Part shown: piece by piece, positions 45,092-57,079 of the stretch
Numbering within the stretch: the first letter of the stretch is position 1
Layout of the letters: each line of letters starts with the position of its first letter
Assembly (NCBI RefSeq): GCF_000283155.1
Contig: NW_004454177.1
Coordinates: forward strand, 6,969,382 to 7,033,381
DNA: 64,000 nt
Direction: 5' to 3'
Origin: Ceratotherium simum simum
Taxonomy: Eukaryota > Chordata > Mammalia > Perissodactyla > Rhinocerotidae
Position numbers and translations under genes: made by a program
Notes under the pieces: model-generated
Database searches by the model: none
The model's input: the letters and a program-made list of their open reading frames with translations, nothing else
What the model was told of the DNA's origin: nothing

Positions 45092-45179
45092 TATCTAAAG
45101 AGTTCTTTATATATTCTGGTTACAAGTCTCTTATCAGATATATAATTTGCAACTATTTTCTCTCATTCTGTGGGAGTTA
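44227..45179 (-). mobile_element. L1 3' fragment inserted in the LTR
   Basis: Antisense L1 text: CAGCTTTATTGAGATATATA, CATTGTATAGATATACCCCA, AATGCTGCTATGAACATACA, CAAATTCTTTGCCCATTTTT, GAGTTCTTTATATATTCTGG. It contains a (CA)n microsatellite. Confidence 0.7.
45051..45089. repeat. (CA)n microsatellite inside L1
   Basis: A pure run of about 19 CA dinucleotides. Likely polymorphic. Confidence 0.95.
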
Positions 45180-45240
45180 TTGTTTTAAGTTGTTAAGTTT
45201 TGAGGTAATTTGTTATACAGCAATAGATAACTAATGCATT
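45180..45240 (+). mobile_element. MLT1-like LTR, right end
   Basis: TTGTTTTAAGTTGTTAAG, then GAGGTAATTTGTTATACAGC and AATAGATAACTAATGC, the expected continuation and terminus of the LTR that breaks off at 44226. Confidence 0.6.
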
Positions 45241-45580
45241 AATTATGTATATACCCAACCTCAAAGCAGTTCCACTCCTGGCTATATCCTTCAGAGATAC
45301 TTGGAAAGATCCACAAGGACTTACATATAAGGATGTTTATCTATATATAGTTTGGGTAGCAAGAAGCTGGAAGCAACTTAGATGTCCATCCCTAGGGGAA
45401 TTGATAAGTAAAATGTGGGTATATGCTTATGATGGAATATCATAAAAAAGTCAGATGCAAGCTGTTAGGAAGTTAGCAGCATGATAAATTCCAGGTGAGG
45501 AAAATAAGGAACAGTGAAATTTATAGCAAAAGTTAGTTAAGTAAATTACACACAGAAAGCAACATTATTTTTTTAAGGAG
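45241..45580 (+). mobile_element. L1 fragment, sense, possible continuation of 42787-43495
   Basis: CAGTTCCACTCCTGGCTATA, AAGCAACTTAGATGTCCATC, TGATGGAATATCATAAAAAA are in L1 order following the earlier fragment, which suggests the LTR landed inside this L1. Confidence 0.55.
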
Positions 45581-45819
45581 GGCATACACCTTAACTCTAG
45601 ACTAGAATAGGGTCTGTGAGAGGGAACAGAAAGGGGCTAGAACGTGGAATGAAGGAGGGAAAGGGAAACCAAAGAGGGGCCTTGCGTGAATGACTGTGAT
45701 AGTGTGTTCAGGAACTCAGACATGTGATCGACTCAGTTCTGTGCACCTGAAGCTCTCAGCAAAGATCCAGAAGCAAGGTCTTACTCTAATGGAATTGACA
45801 TTTGGTACCTGCACTAGTT

Positions 45820-46230
45820 AGGGTAGGCTAAGCTGCTGTGACATCCTCCAAAAGGACTGGCTTACTGCAATGGAAGTTTTTTTCTCCCTCATCCCTCATG
45901 TCCAGGGTAGTTTCAGATTGGGGCAATGGGAGGGCGATACTCTACTCCATGCAGTCATTTAGGGACCAGGCTGTTGCTGACGTTAACATGGCTTCCAAGG
46001 ATGCTTTGGGCATTGCCGTTTTAGTGAGTTGAGCAGAGCTTGCAGGTTGCTTGGTAGATATTACAGGCCAGCTCTAGAAGTGGCACACACTTCCACTCAC
46101 ATTCTCTTAGCCAGAACCTGGTTGCATGGCTGCTCCTTGATGCAGGGGAGCCTGAGAAATGTAATGCACACCCAGGAAGAAGGAAACAATGGAGGTTGGA
46201 CTGCAGCTTGGACAGCTGCAGTAGGCACTT
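45820..46230. repeat. Unclassified interspersed repeat
   Basis: GTGACATCCTCCAAAAGGAC, TGGAAGTTTTTTTCTCCCTC, CACACTTCCACTCACATTCT, AGAACCTGGTTGCATGGC. It reads like a common old repeat, but I cannot assign the family. Confidence 0.35.
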
Positions 46231-46679
46231 CTCAGACTCCTGAAGAAAGGCTGTCCATCTCCCAGCCATTTGAGATATATGTGGATTTTGAAGTAACTAT
46301 GAGATCTGAAAATCCCAAAGGAGCTCCATTCTCTAACTGGAGAGTCTCATCGAAGTCACTACCAGGTTAGGGATGTCTCTTCCCTAACTCTGGCCAGTGG
46401 CTGTAAGAGAAGAGCTTAGGCAGAGAGATGAAGGGTGAACTGGAATTGTGTCTAGAAAAAGCATTTGTGAGATGGAGGTACTTTTAGAAAGGAAACAAGC
46501 TCAGAAAATAAACTCTAAGGTTCTGCAGTTAGCATATGGCAGAATGGAGACTAGAACCCAGTGTTCTGCTGGGCTCCACACTGCCTATCTGGTCCTTTGG
46601 CTCCTTGCTGAAAAGGTTTTTTTTAAAAGGCCCAAGGTTAGAACATTATTGATGAAACTGGTGAAATCTGAATAAAGTC

Positions 46680-46862
46680 TGGAGTTTAGTTTATAGAAAT
46701 ATGCTGATGTTAATCTTTTAGTTTTGACAAATGTCCATAGTTATGTGAGAAATTAACAGTCAAGGAATTTGGGTGAAGAGTAATGAGACTCTCTGTATTA
46801 TCTTTACAACTTTCTGTAAATCTAAAATTTTTCCAAAATAAAAAGCTTATTTTAAAAAAAGG
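46680..46862 (+). mobile_element. L1 3' terminus, sense
   Basis: ATAGTTATGTGAGAAATTAA, GAGACTCTCTGTATTATCTT, CAACTTTCTGTAAATCTAAA, then AAAATAAAAAGC and an A-run. Confidence 0.6.
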
Positions 46863-47099
46863 CCTCAGAGAATATAGGCTCTGGGCACTGGATCCTACTC
46901 TGAGTTACTACTTTTGAGTTTATACTTTTGTAAGCCTGCCCCTTTCCTTGGCCAGAGGTGGCAGTACATTCAACTTCTAGCCCATTGTCACACCTGTTGT
47001 ACACAGCTGGACTTTATTTCTGTACGGGTTCAGGTTTTAACTTCACTTTTGTGGAGTCCTACAGTGTTTCTAGGGAACTGTTTGCTTTAAGAAACTATT

Positions 47100-47432
47100 A
47101 TGGATGGAGTGTTGTATTTCCCCAAAATTTATATATTGAAATCCTAGCTCCCACGGTGATGGTATTAGGAAGGGGAACTTTGGGAGGTGATTAGGTCGTG
47201 AGGGTGGAGCCCTCATTAACGGGATTGGTGCCCTCGTAAAAGAGACCCCAGAGAGATCTCTCGCTCTTTCCGTTTCGTGAGAACACAGCGAGAAGCCGGC
47301 CCTCACCAGACACTGAATCTCCTGGTGCCTTAACCTTGGACTTCCTAGTCTCCAGAACTGAGAAATAAATATTTGTTGTTTAAGCCACCCAGTCTATGGT
47401 ATTTTGGTCATAGCAGCCTGAATGGAGTAAGA
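47100..47432 (+). mobile_element. MLT1-type solo LTR
   Basis: Classic MLT1/MaLR order: ATTGAAATCCTAGCTCCCAC, TGATGGTATTAGGAAGGGG, TTGGGAGGTGATTAGGTCGT, CCTCACCAGACACTGAATCT, CTCCAGAACTGAGAAATAAA, AAGCCACCCAGTCTATGGTA, ending TAGCAGCCTGAATGGAGTAAG. Confidence 0.9.
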
Positions 47433-47678
47433 GGCCCAGATGCTTTGGAAATCTTAAACCACAATTTTTTTCTGTAACAAAGGAATTTATTATAAGTTTT
47501 CAAGCAGAGACTGAGGTGGAGGGGAAGCAGAAGGATTCTGTTCCATGTGATTAGTAGGCATTGGTGGAAATTTATAAATTCCTCCTCCCTCCCATTTCTC
47601 TGCCCTTATGTGTGTGAGCACAGCACGGAGACCTCCAAGCCTGTTCAGCTGGTAGATGGCTGTCATTTCCTAGTCTGG

Positions 47679-47692
47679 CTACTAGAGGGCAG
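47679..47692 (+). promoter_or_regulatory. CTCF-like motif (+)
   Basis: CTACTAGAGGGCAG matches CCASYAGRKGGCRS at 13 of 14 positions and lies in apparently unique sequence. Confidence 0.45.
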
Positions 47693-48044
47693 TGTGACAT
47701 GCCTTTTCTGGACTGGGGAAAGCATGGCCTTGGGTCTATGCATGTTTTTCAAAATAATAAGCCTTACAATCTCTCAAGGATATAGGTGGCTAAATTCAGT
47801 TGCCTATTCCTCCACTTCTTATCCCTACCTTAGATCCAGAAACATAATCCTGTTTTCAATATGGTAAAGATTTTCAAGAGAGAGACCTGGTATTTAGATT
47901 TTGATCAGAATCTCCCTTACTTGGACTTTGGAAAACTTTCTCTATATGGAACATATTTTTTTTTCCTTTTAATCAAATTCAGACCCTCTTGCTCTCTTTC
48001 TTTTCCTATACTTTGTTCACTCTGAAGTTTAGACTTAAGAAGCG

Positions 48045-48132
48045 GTGAGCAATACTAAAAACTACTGAATTGTACACTTTAAAGGGGTGAATTTTATGGT
48101 ATGTGAATTATATCTCAAAAAATGTAAAGAAA
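48045..48132 (+). mobile_element. L1 3' terminal fragment
   Basis: TGAATTGTACACTTTAAAGG, GGTATGTGAATTATATCTCA and an A-rich end are typical L1 3' ends. Confidence 0.65.
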
Positions 48133-49435
48133 AAAAGCAGCAGTGAGCAGACACTGTAGCTCAAAGAGAGTGAAATTAATTGATGGTGCTGACTCGAGAA
48201 GTCTTGATGCTTTGCCATTGACTCAGCAGTAAGAGAGAAATGCTCTGACCTCTTTTTCCCTCAAGTTTTCTGGAACACATTGACCTTCTAGGACACGGAG
48301 TGCGTCATTCCTTTCTCAAGAGGTTACCCTTGCCCAGTTAGTGTCAGAGGGCTGGATTAGGGTTAGAATGTGCCTGGGAAACCTAAGGGAGAAAGCTGAG
48401 TCAAGGCTGTGAGGCAGCTGTCTTGAGACCTGGGTTTTAAGTTTGAGCTGATTAGGAGACATATGTCCTGAACTGTGCATTTTTGCATAGGTTACTTGGG
48501 TAGTTTTTCTCCCAATTTTTTTTTTTTTTTTTTTTTTTTGAGTTTTGAGTCCTGTTTTGGCATAAGTACTTCTGGAGCTGGCTTTCAGGCAGCTGGACTG
48601 GCCTGTAGAAATAGATTATGGGGCCAGCTTGGAGCTGAGTCATGTCTCCCCTATGACACTGGCTTTTTTTTGCCATATGCAAACGACATTACTATATCTG
48701 GGAATGACTTAGTCTCTCCTTTGTATGTTTTTCGTTGCTCAGTGGATGGATTGTTCGCCTTACGTTTGATGCTGTTGGCTTGGGGCTTACACAGTTTTAC
48801 CCTTTCAGAAAATAAGGGCATGTAGGAGGTCCTAGTGGTAGTTTGATCCTCAGCTGGTGCCTGTAAACCCATACCCTTGGGAGGGGACAGAAAGCAGTCA
48901 GCTGAAAAAGGAGTAAATCTTCCCCTCCTTGCATATTATCTTCAGTACCCTCTGTCAGCTCAGGAATGACAAGGAGTCACAGGTAAAAATGCAGTGTCTA
49001 ATGCTCAGTAAGCAGGGCCTGTTTTCTTTCTTTTGCTTTTGGCAGGAGAGAAAAACATTTGTGCAGAGAGATTAACTTGCTCAGAATCGCTCTGAGTTGG
49101 AAAACAGCCAGGATTTAAACATCAGGCTCCTCTCTGTGCAGTCCCCACCTCCCCCATCCTCACCCTCGTAGCAAGAAGGTGAGAGGGGACTGTCCCCTGC
49201 CCGCAGCAGGAGTTCTTACCAGAGACTTCTCGTACCCTCTGTCATGAGGGTCTCCATAGCATACTTGGGGCTGAGTTCCGCAGTCCTGGAAGAATTGCTT
49301 GCTGGTAGTTTCAGTTTGGAACTTGGCTTTGAAGACCCTGAGTGTGCTAGAAGGGCACTTACACTTGACTCTTTTTGCCAGGAATTTGGGAGGAGATAAA
49401 TAAGACATCTGGGAAGAGAGAAATGCATGTCTGGG
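48133..49435. other. Intergenic, no gene seen
   Basis: Apparently unique sequence. A T-run of about 22 lies near 48518-48539. Short ORFs on both strands show no domain, no splice-consistent partners and no coding bias that I can see. Confidence 0.45.
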
Positions 49436-49439
49436 GAAA

Positions 49440-49530
49440 CAATGATAATGATTTTAATTGCTGTCTTTTGTTAAGTACTTACCATGTATCAAGCATATGT
49501 TAAGTATGTACATACCTCACCTCTGTGGTC
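49440..49530 (-). repeat. Short MIR fragment
   Basis: TAAGTACTTACCATGTATCA, TAAGTATGTACATACCTCAC. Confidence 0.5.
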
Positions 49531-49534
49531 AGGG

Positions 49535-51985
49535 AGACGTTAGAGTCTGTAAGTGGCTGCAAATTCCTGAAAGCCAAATTTCTGGATTTCCCAAGAAAAG
49601 TGGGGTTGGGAGGTCCTGGCAGGGTAAATCCTTTCCCTTGTTCCCTGCCCCCCGACCCTCTTGGGTTGAGGGAGCATTTGGGACCCTCATGCTGATTCCC
49701 TCTTAACAGAGAGCTTGGGCACTTTACCCTGGTCCCTGTGTCTTCGTCAGTCTTGGCAGTGCTCTTCCCACCCAGGATGGTCATCTCCTGCTTCCGCCAG
49801 CTCGGCTTCTGATGCTGATGCGTAGTGGGCTGCCAGGGGCAGTGTCCTTTTGCACAGTCGGGATATATTTGCTGCGTGGGGTAAAAATATTTCTACAAGT
49901 TGGAATCTGTACCTGTGAACCAATCCAGGCCTGCAAATAGAAGGGCGCTGTGCTATCTACATACTTTCTTTGCCTTTCATTTGTGTGTCTGCCTGAACTA
50001 TACAGTGTATTTTCAGGTAATTTCGAATGAAAATTTATTTCCTCTCTGAAAACAAAATTTTAATTTATTTTATCTCTGTTTCTTTTCACACTCCCCAGTT
50101 ATCATGCTAAGACCCTGCAGAGAGGATGTGACTCCTGCAGCCAAAGGATAGGGCAATGGAGAGCATTTCTACAACACCCTGTTAGGCAGCTGGAGACTAT
50201 AGCTTAGAGAATGTGGATTTGGCAAACAGGAGCTTGCTGGCAGGGAGAAGAGATGTTCTTGTTGCTAGGCTGCCTGCCCTGGTCACTTTGGTGTGAAGAT
50301 TATCCTTTCATCCACCACTTTGGAATAGGATGGTGGTTTCTGTAACATTTATGTGACACTGGCTTTGGGTTGGAGCTGGGCCTTCTAACCTTTCAGGGAT
50401 GAGTCAGAGGGATATAGAGGGCCATTCTGAGCTCCAGGGGAAGCAGGCTTTGATAGGGAAGAAGCCAGGACAAGGATGGCCAAGTGGAATGCCTGACTCT
50501 TCATAGTTTCTTGGGTCCTGGATAAGCCTGGCACTCTACCTCCTGGCTTGCAGTTAGAGTTCGTGTCTCCCAGGGAGGCATGGGGGAGGAGGCTGACCCT
50601 CAGTTATGAACAGCATGCAGTTTGTCCTTGCCCAAAGCTTATGTGAGGTGAGAGGACTAAGTAAATTTGAACTAGATGGAAATCCAAGATTCTACAACAG
50701 TTAGTCCTTTGCTCTGTTGCCTTCTACAGCTCTGTCTCTGAATTGAACCAAAGCCTGAGTTCTGAGCTTTCACCTTTGTCTTGGGAAATAGGGCCCTCCT
50801 CTGTCCCCTTCCCCCAGGGCAAGCCTGCAGCTTGCCAACAGTTCTGGTTACTCACTTGATCCCCTGGCTGTTTCTGTCTGGGTCAGGTTCAAGGACTGGA
50901 CTCCACCCTGGGGCTTGGAAGTCACTGATACTGGCTGATACACTCCATGTAGCCTGGACGCACTGTTGGTGCTACTTTTCTGCCCAGAGTGTGAACTGGG
51001 AACATCAACTGACCAAGAGGAGGGTTCTGGAAGGAAATCTGATGAGTAGTGGTCAGGTACTGGTCACCTAAGGGATCAAGCAAGTGTGGAGGGGGCCTCC
51101 TCTGTGTGGGAAAGTCATGAAATTAAAGGTAGGGATCTGGACCCCCTTGGCAGCCTTGGCTCCTGCGTGGCCGGCTCTACTTAACTAAGCCTTTTATAAT
51201 GGGAATAGCAGACCCAAAATATATCAGCATTGCCTGCTCCACCACTCTGACCTTCAGGGTTGTCTCCCCAAGACCAGAACTACAGAATCCTTAGTGCAGA
51301 ATCCCAGAGTGGCCTACAAGCCCCTTTTGAATCCTCTGAGCTTTGAAAGCCTGGATTACACGGCTGCTAGTTGGTCCAGCCCAAACAGGAAGGAGGGTGG
51401 GCTGGGATGGGGTCATTGGTATGATGCCCTCCCAGAGGGGTTCTGGCTGACCATGTAGTCAAATGTTGCCTGAAGGGCTTTTGACGAGAGAGGGCCGGGG
51501 GCCCTTGTTGCTTCTTGTATTCTCCTGGGTTGGTGGTTCCCACCCCTGGGATCTGCCTGGGGGACAGGAGTGCCCCTGGGTAGGGTGAATGGGGTGGGTT
51601 GGGAACGGAGGGTTTAGTTACTGCTTTATGTGGAGTGCCACTCCTCTATCCCCTATTACCCTGCACTCCGCCCAGCTGAGTCTCACCTGAATGCAAGGGC
51701 ATCTCCCCGTGGTAAGTCTCAGGCTCCATCTTCCAGGGCTTGTAGCAGGCCCCGTAGGTTGTACTGAAGGGGAGCCATTGAGGGTTGCAGTGCTGGCTGA
51801 AGTAGCTTGGGGGTTGCATCAGAGTAGAGCCTTGGGAAGGGGCTCCACGCGTTATTTTATATGTCCTGGGGCTATTTCCTCCTGGGCTTCTGACTCCTGC
51901 AAAGCAACCCCCCTGCTGCTGCTTCCCCATAGGGGAAGTTCTTTTTTGCCCCTTTGTTCAGTGGGGTCCTTCTTATCTTCCCCTC
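49535..51985. other. Intergenic, no gene seen
   Basis: GC-moderate unique DNA. An AT-rich island lies at 50000-50090 (GGTAATTTCGAATGAAAATT, AAAATTTTAATTTATTTTAT). No reading frame is convincing; the longest are under 100 codons and lack domains. Confidence 0.45.
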
Positions 51986-51989
51986 ATTA

Positions 51990-52205
51990 ATAGGGGAAGT
52001 CAGTGGGGATCAGACTCCTAGAGTGAGAGGTCATCGGAAACTAGGCTGGTGCTACCTTCTAGCAAGTTGCTTAACTTCTCTGAGCCCCAATTTCCTTATA
52101 TGTGAGAACAGGATAATAATCCTTTCTTGGGTTATTGAGAGGATCTGAAATAAAGTATCTAGCAGTGTCTGGCATGTAGTAGGTGCTTAATAAATAGTAT
52201 GTTCT
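51990..52205 (+). repeat. MIR
   Basis: AGCAAGTTGCTTAACTTCTC, GAGCCCCAATTTCCTTATAT, TGGCATGTAGTAGGTGCTTA, ATAAATAGTATG. Confidence 0.85.
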
Positions 52206-52665
52206 CTTAAAATGTTAATATGATATTTCAAGAGCGTGACTGCTGCATCAATGGCACGTGTCCCTGTTGACTCCACTCTCGTCTCCCTCCTGACCTCACC
52301 TGAACACCAGGATGGCTGTTCTCTGGCTGGGTTTGGAGAGCCAGCATCTCTTGCTGGGTGGAATTGAGAGCTGTACTCTGAAGAAGGGTAGCAAGTGGGC
52401 GAGGTCTTCTGTCCCCGGGAGAGGGGGTGTCTAGAGCAGGGGGAGGAGTGTCACTGACCTGTTCCAGTGATTCTTCCCCATCTGCCTCATGGCAGCCTTC
52501 CCTTACCCACTACCCCTACTAAGGGGAGTTGTGGAGTGCTGCTGGTGGTGGTGGTATCCAGACAGGACCCAAACTGAGTCTATCTGAGGCTGGATCAGCG
52601 AGAGCTGGGTGGGGGGCTTTCTCTGCATGTAAGGGCATATGGCATTTCAAAAGCAGTTATTTTTT

Positions 52666-52918
52666 TGTTGTTGTTGTTGTTTTTTTTTTTTGTGAGGAGG
52701 ATCAGCCCTGAGCTAACATCTGCCAATCCTCCTCTTTTTGCTGAGGAAGACTGGCCCTGGGCTAACATCCGTGCCCATCTTCCTCCACTTTATATGGGAC
52801 GCCGCCACAGCATGGCTTGCCAAGCGGTGCATCAGTGAGCGCCTGGGATCCAAACCGGCGAACCCCGGGCTGCCTCAGCGGAGTGCGCACTTAACCGCTT
52901 GTGCCACCGGGCCGGCCC
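52666..52918 (-). mobile_element. ERE SINE (reverse), young-looking
   Basis: GAGGAGGATCAGCCCTGAGC, TTTATATGGGACGCCGCCAC, GGGATCCAAACCGGCGAACC, ending CACCGGGCCGGCC. Near-perfect target duplication CAAAAGCAGTTATTTTT before and after. The CpGs are still largely intact. Confidence 0.96.
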
Positions 52919-52939
52919 CAAAAGCAGTTATTTTTAATG

Positions 52940-54270
52940 AGCATTTTAGGTCTTTTATTTGGTGTTGAAAGTGGTGCTGGTTGGAGGAGGGCTGGCTTAC
53001 AATGACGATGGTTATGGCGGAACTTCACACAGGGGGGCACCCTACCCTAGGGCTTGGTGCAGTGGCTGTGGTGTCTGTGTTTCTTAAGGGGCAGAGGAAA
53101 GAGTAGTCTCTAGGAGCACAAGAGGCTTAGAGCTGAGTCAGGGGTTTTGTTCCCTCCCTCCTTCTGGAGCTGTGGGATACACCCCACAGGACCCGTGGAA
53201 GCCCCTCTAGTTCCTCAGGGAGAGAGGGAGGGTGGAAGGGTGGCCTCCTGTGCTTGCCACACTAAGACTCAGCATTTGAGGTTCAAGGGTGGGAGATTGG
53301 GAGAGGGTGGGCTGCTGCTTTTTTAGAAGCAGCTCTTTGGCTGGCAAAGAAAGAACATTTTTGATTGACCAGTGTAAAGTGGAGGAGGCAGGGTAGGGTT
53401 CTGCAGGATGGAGAAAGGGGCTGCTAAAGGGCCATTTTACCTATGGATGGATATTGGGGGGCTGTGGTTACAGTGGGGAGCAGGTAATGAGAACTCTATG
53501 GGGAGGACTGCCCTTGAACCATTGAGGTCCAGGCACACCCTGAGCCAGAGCAGTACCCAGGACAGGAACCGTCCTGTGTCCTCTGCCTGTCAACCCTGCA
53601 TTAGAGGGACAGAAGCAGAGAGCAGGAGCTTTGGGGATGGGTAGGGGAGTGAGAAGGGGGATGCCAGGTAGGGGGGTGTTTAGAGGACACACCCATAGTC
53701 ACAGAGCCCACAGAGATGGCTGAAGGCGGGCACTTTGGCTCACTGGCTTTCTGGGTCATATTGGCAGTAGCTTCTCTTGTTCAGCCCTGTCCTTTGTCCC
53801 CCAGCTCCTGACTGAGTGCCTGTGCTTTGGCATATTGGCGTTGGTTCTGACATCTGGTGACTTAGGTTGCCCTGGACTTCCTCATTGAATGTGAAAGCCA
53901 CTGCGCTGGTTTTGGGAGATGAGGTGGAGGCAGCTATGTTCCTAACAACAGACTGCTGTGACCAGCAGCTAGGGGAGGGGGTGACTGTGGAATTGCTCCG
54001 GTCTCAAGATTGTTGGGCCTTGTCTCTGCCATCAGCCTCACGTCCAGCTCTGGATCTCCACTGTATGTGAGATGCGTGTGTGCCCAAGCTCTGGCCCTTC
54101 AGATGTCTGTCTTTCCCTGCCCTCATCTCGAATCTCAGTGTTGGAATGTATGTTAACAGACTTCTATTCACTACACTTTCCACACACCAATTAATTTAAA
54201 AGTATTTTCTATCAGTTTACTAGCTCAACTGCTCTCCCAACCTCTGGTCCCGTGGAAATGCAGTGCTAAT
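52940..54270. other. Intergenic, no gene seen
   Basis: GC-rich unique sequence. ORFs below 80 codons without domains. Confidence 0.45.
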
Positions 54271-54276
54271 TATATT

Positions 54277-54600
54277 AATCCTAGAATCAGAGTTGGAAAG
54301 GGTTTTAAAGAGACCTAATCCTCACGCCTACTCCAGTGCTGGAATCCCTTGGCAAATCATATTTCTGGGAAGTGCCACTCCCACCCATGTTTGAACACTT
54401 TCTACCCTGTCACCACCTCGTGGGACATATGTATTCCATTCTTGGGTAACTCGAGCTATATTCAGTTGTATTTCCCTGTGGCTTCACCATTTGTCTGAAT
54501 TATCATCTTGGGGCTTACAAAAACAGACAAATAACCCCTCTGCTACTTGACAACATTTTAGATGTGTGTGGATAAATTTTTCTTCCCATGCCCTACCTGC
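54277..54600 (-). repeat. L3/CR1-like LINE fragment, 3' end
   Basis: Begins AGAATCAGAGTTGGAAAGGG, the complement of CR1/L3 3' ends, followed by AATCCTCACGCC and CACTTTCTACCCTGTCACCA. Confidence 0.55.
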
Positions 54601-55184
54601 TACCCTTCCTAGAGCCTAGGAGGTTAAGGTAATAGGAGGAGAATTTTGTATTGAAACTTATGCAAGAAAGGAAGCAGATAATTTTTGCATAATAAGGTAG
54701 TAGGAAATTAATCTTCATACATAGAGGGTTTAATTGTGTTTACACATACTTCACATGGGGCCTCTTCCCTCCGCTCCACCCCCAATCCAGCAGCAGAACC
54801 AAGCATGACGACCCAGCTAGAGGCTGACATGAGAGGAAGAGGTGGTAGGAAAAGGATGAAGGACTGTAGGAGAGGACCGAGGTGGTCAGCAGAGAGCGTC
54901 TGGGGGCATGCTCAAGTTAACCTTGGAGGGTGGTCTCCAGGTGGGTCTCAGCATCACAATAAGGGACAAACTGAATAGAGGAACTATTCCTGAACTCTAC
55001 CGTCCTGCAGGTGCTGTGTGGGTTGGGATATAGCCCATGAACCTGAAGCAGGACTGAGGGAATGATCTCTGGGATTCATTGTGTTTGAGTGGCTGACAGT
55101 AAGACATTTCCCCCTTAACTGTGGCATCTCCTGTATGATCAGGAAGTAATGTCACAGTTATGTTGACAATAGAAGAAAGCTGCT

Positions 55185-55620
55185 GGGCCCATCAGACTCT
55201 TTTCCAGTTCCTTTAACCATCCTTTTAATGCATGATGTTGAGTCCCATATTATCTTCTCTGAACTCACTCCAGTTTGCTGCTGACTGTTTTAAAGTACAG
55301 CAGCTGGCTTGAGTCCTAAGGCTCTGGGTGTTCTGATCAGAGTACAATTGGACTATCACTTCCCTCCATCTCGATATTATACTGTAGTCAGTGTATTTAA
55401 GGTTGAATTAGCTTTCATGGGGACCACCTCCCACCATTGATTCCCACTGAGCTAATTATTGTCAAAAGTTCCCACAGCTCCTTTACACATGTTTGAGATG
55501 TCGCCCCAACTCCTACTTGTGCAGTTGGTGTTTTGGACCCAATATAGTTGCCTTCAGCCCCTAGAAATCTCACTTTGATGTTCTTCTACACTTTCTCAAC
55601 CTGCAAGGTAGTGGGATGGT
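55185..55620 (-). repeat. L3/CR1-like LINE fragment, upstream part
   Basis: CCATCAGACTCTTTTCCAGT, CTGAACTCACTCCAGTTTGC, GTTGAATTAGCTTTCATGGG and CACTGAGCTAATTATTGTC follow the CR1/L3 antisense order that starts at 54277. The two pieces are separated by about 580 bp of unassigned sequence. Confidence 0.55.
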
Positions 55621-56084
55621 GGGCTTGTCCTGGTTTTTCTTGGTGCAGGAGAGGAGGCTGAAATGGAGTTATTTGGGCCCAGTCCTTCTCCTGAGGCTCA
55701 GGTTAGCCCGGCCAACATGGCCTCACGCTGGAGAGGACTTAACTTCTGAGTCACAATGTGGGAAGTCTTTCGATGTGGACTAGAGAAAGTGTTGACATAG
55801 ACAGACTCAAGCAACCACCTGCGGTGCTAGGAGACCCCCAGCTGATGTGGCAGGGGCCGGAAGGGCCCTGTCTGCCCAGGTCTGCTTAGGGACGCAGGAT
55901 GCAAACTCGTGCCACTGCTTCCAGTGCAGCTTCTGCTTACCGAGTCAGCCTTTCTCTGAGTTTTCATATTTTTTGGGTTGTGAGGTCCTATGGCGAGGAC
56001 TCTTATTCATTTTCTTATTCTTACTATTTTCTTATTCAGGTCTCTTATTCATTTTCAAATCCCTAGCTCCTAGCCCAAGGCATT

Positions 56085-56240
56085 CTACCTCAGAATTAAT
56101 AGCTATCATTTGTTTAGTGCTACTATGGGCTAGGCACTCTCCATATAGTAATCACATAAAACCCCAACATATTTGATGCTGATATTTCCATTTTTCAGAT
56201 GAGGAAACTGAGGCTCAAGACCACAGAGCTACCAAAGCCT
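56085..56240 (-). repeat. MIR
   Basis: TTTGTTTAGTGCTACTATGG, CAGATGAGGAAACTGAGGCT. Followed by an (AATG)n run at 56257-56275. Confidence 0.8.
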
Positions 56241-56364
56241 ATGGTCTTTGTCTAAATGAATGAATGAATGAATGAGTCTTGAAGGGGTTACTCTGGGTGA
56301 GAGTAGGCCAAAGTGGGTTCAGTGTCTTCAGGATGCCCCTTCTTCTCAGCTTCTTAGTGGAGGT

Positions 56365-56465
56365 CTCTAATCGGCTGGGCTAATTGATTGTCATGGTCGC
56401 AACATGATGTGAATGCTTAATTAGCACATGGACCTCCTGTCAGATATTTATGGAGTGGCTCTGCC
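56365..56465. promoter_or_regulatory. Candidate conserved non-coding element (homeodomain-rich)
   Basis: CTAATTGATTGTCATGG, GCTTAATTAGCACATGG and ATATTTATGG occur within 85 bp: TAATTG, TTAATTAG and TTTATGG (HOX/CDX-type) words in an otherwise GC-rich, repeat-free stretch. No coding frame. Confidence 0.35.
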
Positions 56466-56739
56466 AGCCAACCCAGGCCCAGCGACAAGGAGTCTGTGGC
56501 TTTTGTGGGAGCAGGGTGGGGGAAGCATGATTATCCCAGTACTGACAGGGGAGACTGAGGGCAGGAACGTCCCCCAGGGTCACGTGGGAGGCAGAAGGAG
56601 GATGAAGCCCTTGTCTACAGGATGTGTCCAGTCTCCTAAGCGTTGTATCAAGGTCCCTTGCACCTGACCTGTCGGCTCCTTCCCTGCACTCTCTGGACTT
56701 CTTACTTCCCTTGGTCAAATACCACTGGTTCAGGCCTCT

Positions 56740-57075
56740 CTGCTTTTCCAAGTTGTTGCTTCTGCCCTGTTCTTCCTCTCCCTAGCAGAACCTTACTCAT
56801 CCTTCAGAGCCCGGCTCAAATGTCATTTCCTTTGTGGCGTTTTCCCTGGCTCCCTCACTACCAGCAGAAGGGCAGAATTAAATGCTTCCTCTTTGGGTCT
56901 GTTCCCATAAGTATATACCTGACTCTAGTATAAAGCTCTTTATATTACGATGAATTGTGGTGTGTTTCTCTCCCCCTGCCTGACTTAGAGCTTATTAAAG
57001 GCAGAGACCTCAGTCTCCAGCATCCAACACAAAGCCTGGCCTATAGGAGACACTCAATAAATATTTTTTGAATTC
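56740..57075 (+). repeat. L2, 3' end
   Basis: TTACTCATCCTTCAGAGCCC, GGCTCAAATGTCATTTCCTT, TAAAGGCAGAGACCTCAGTC, ACTCAATAAATATTTTTTGA. Confidence 0.85.
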
Positions 57076-57079
57076 AGCT

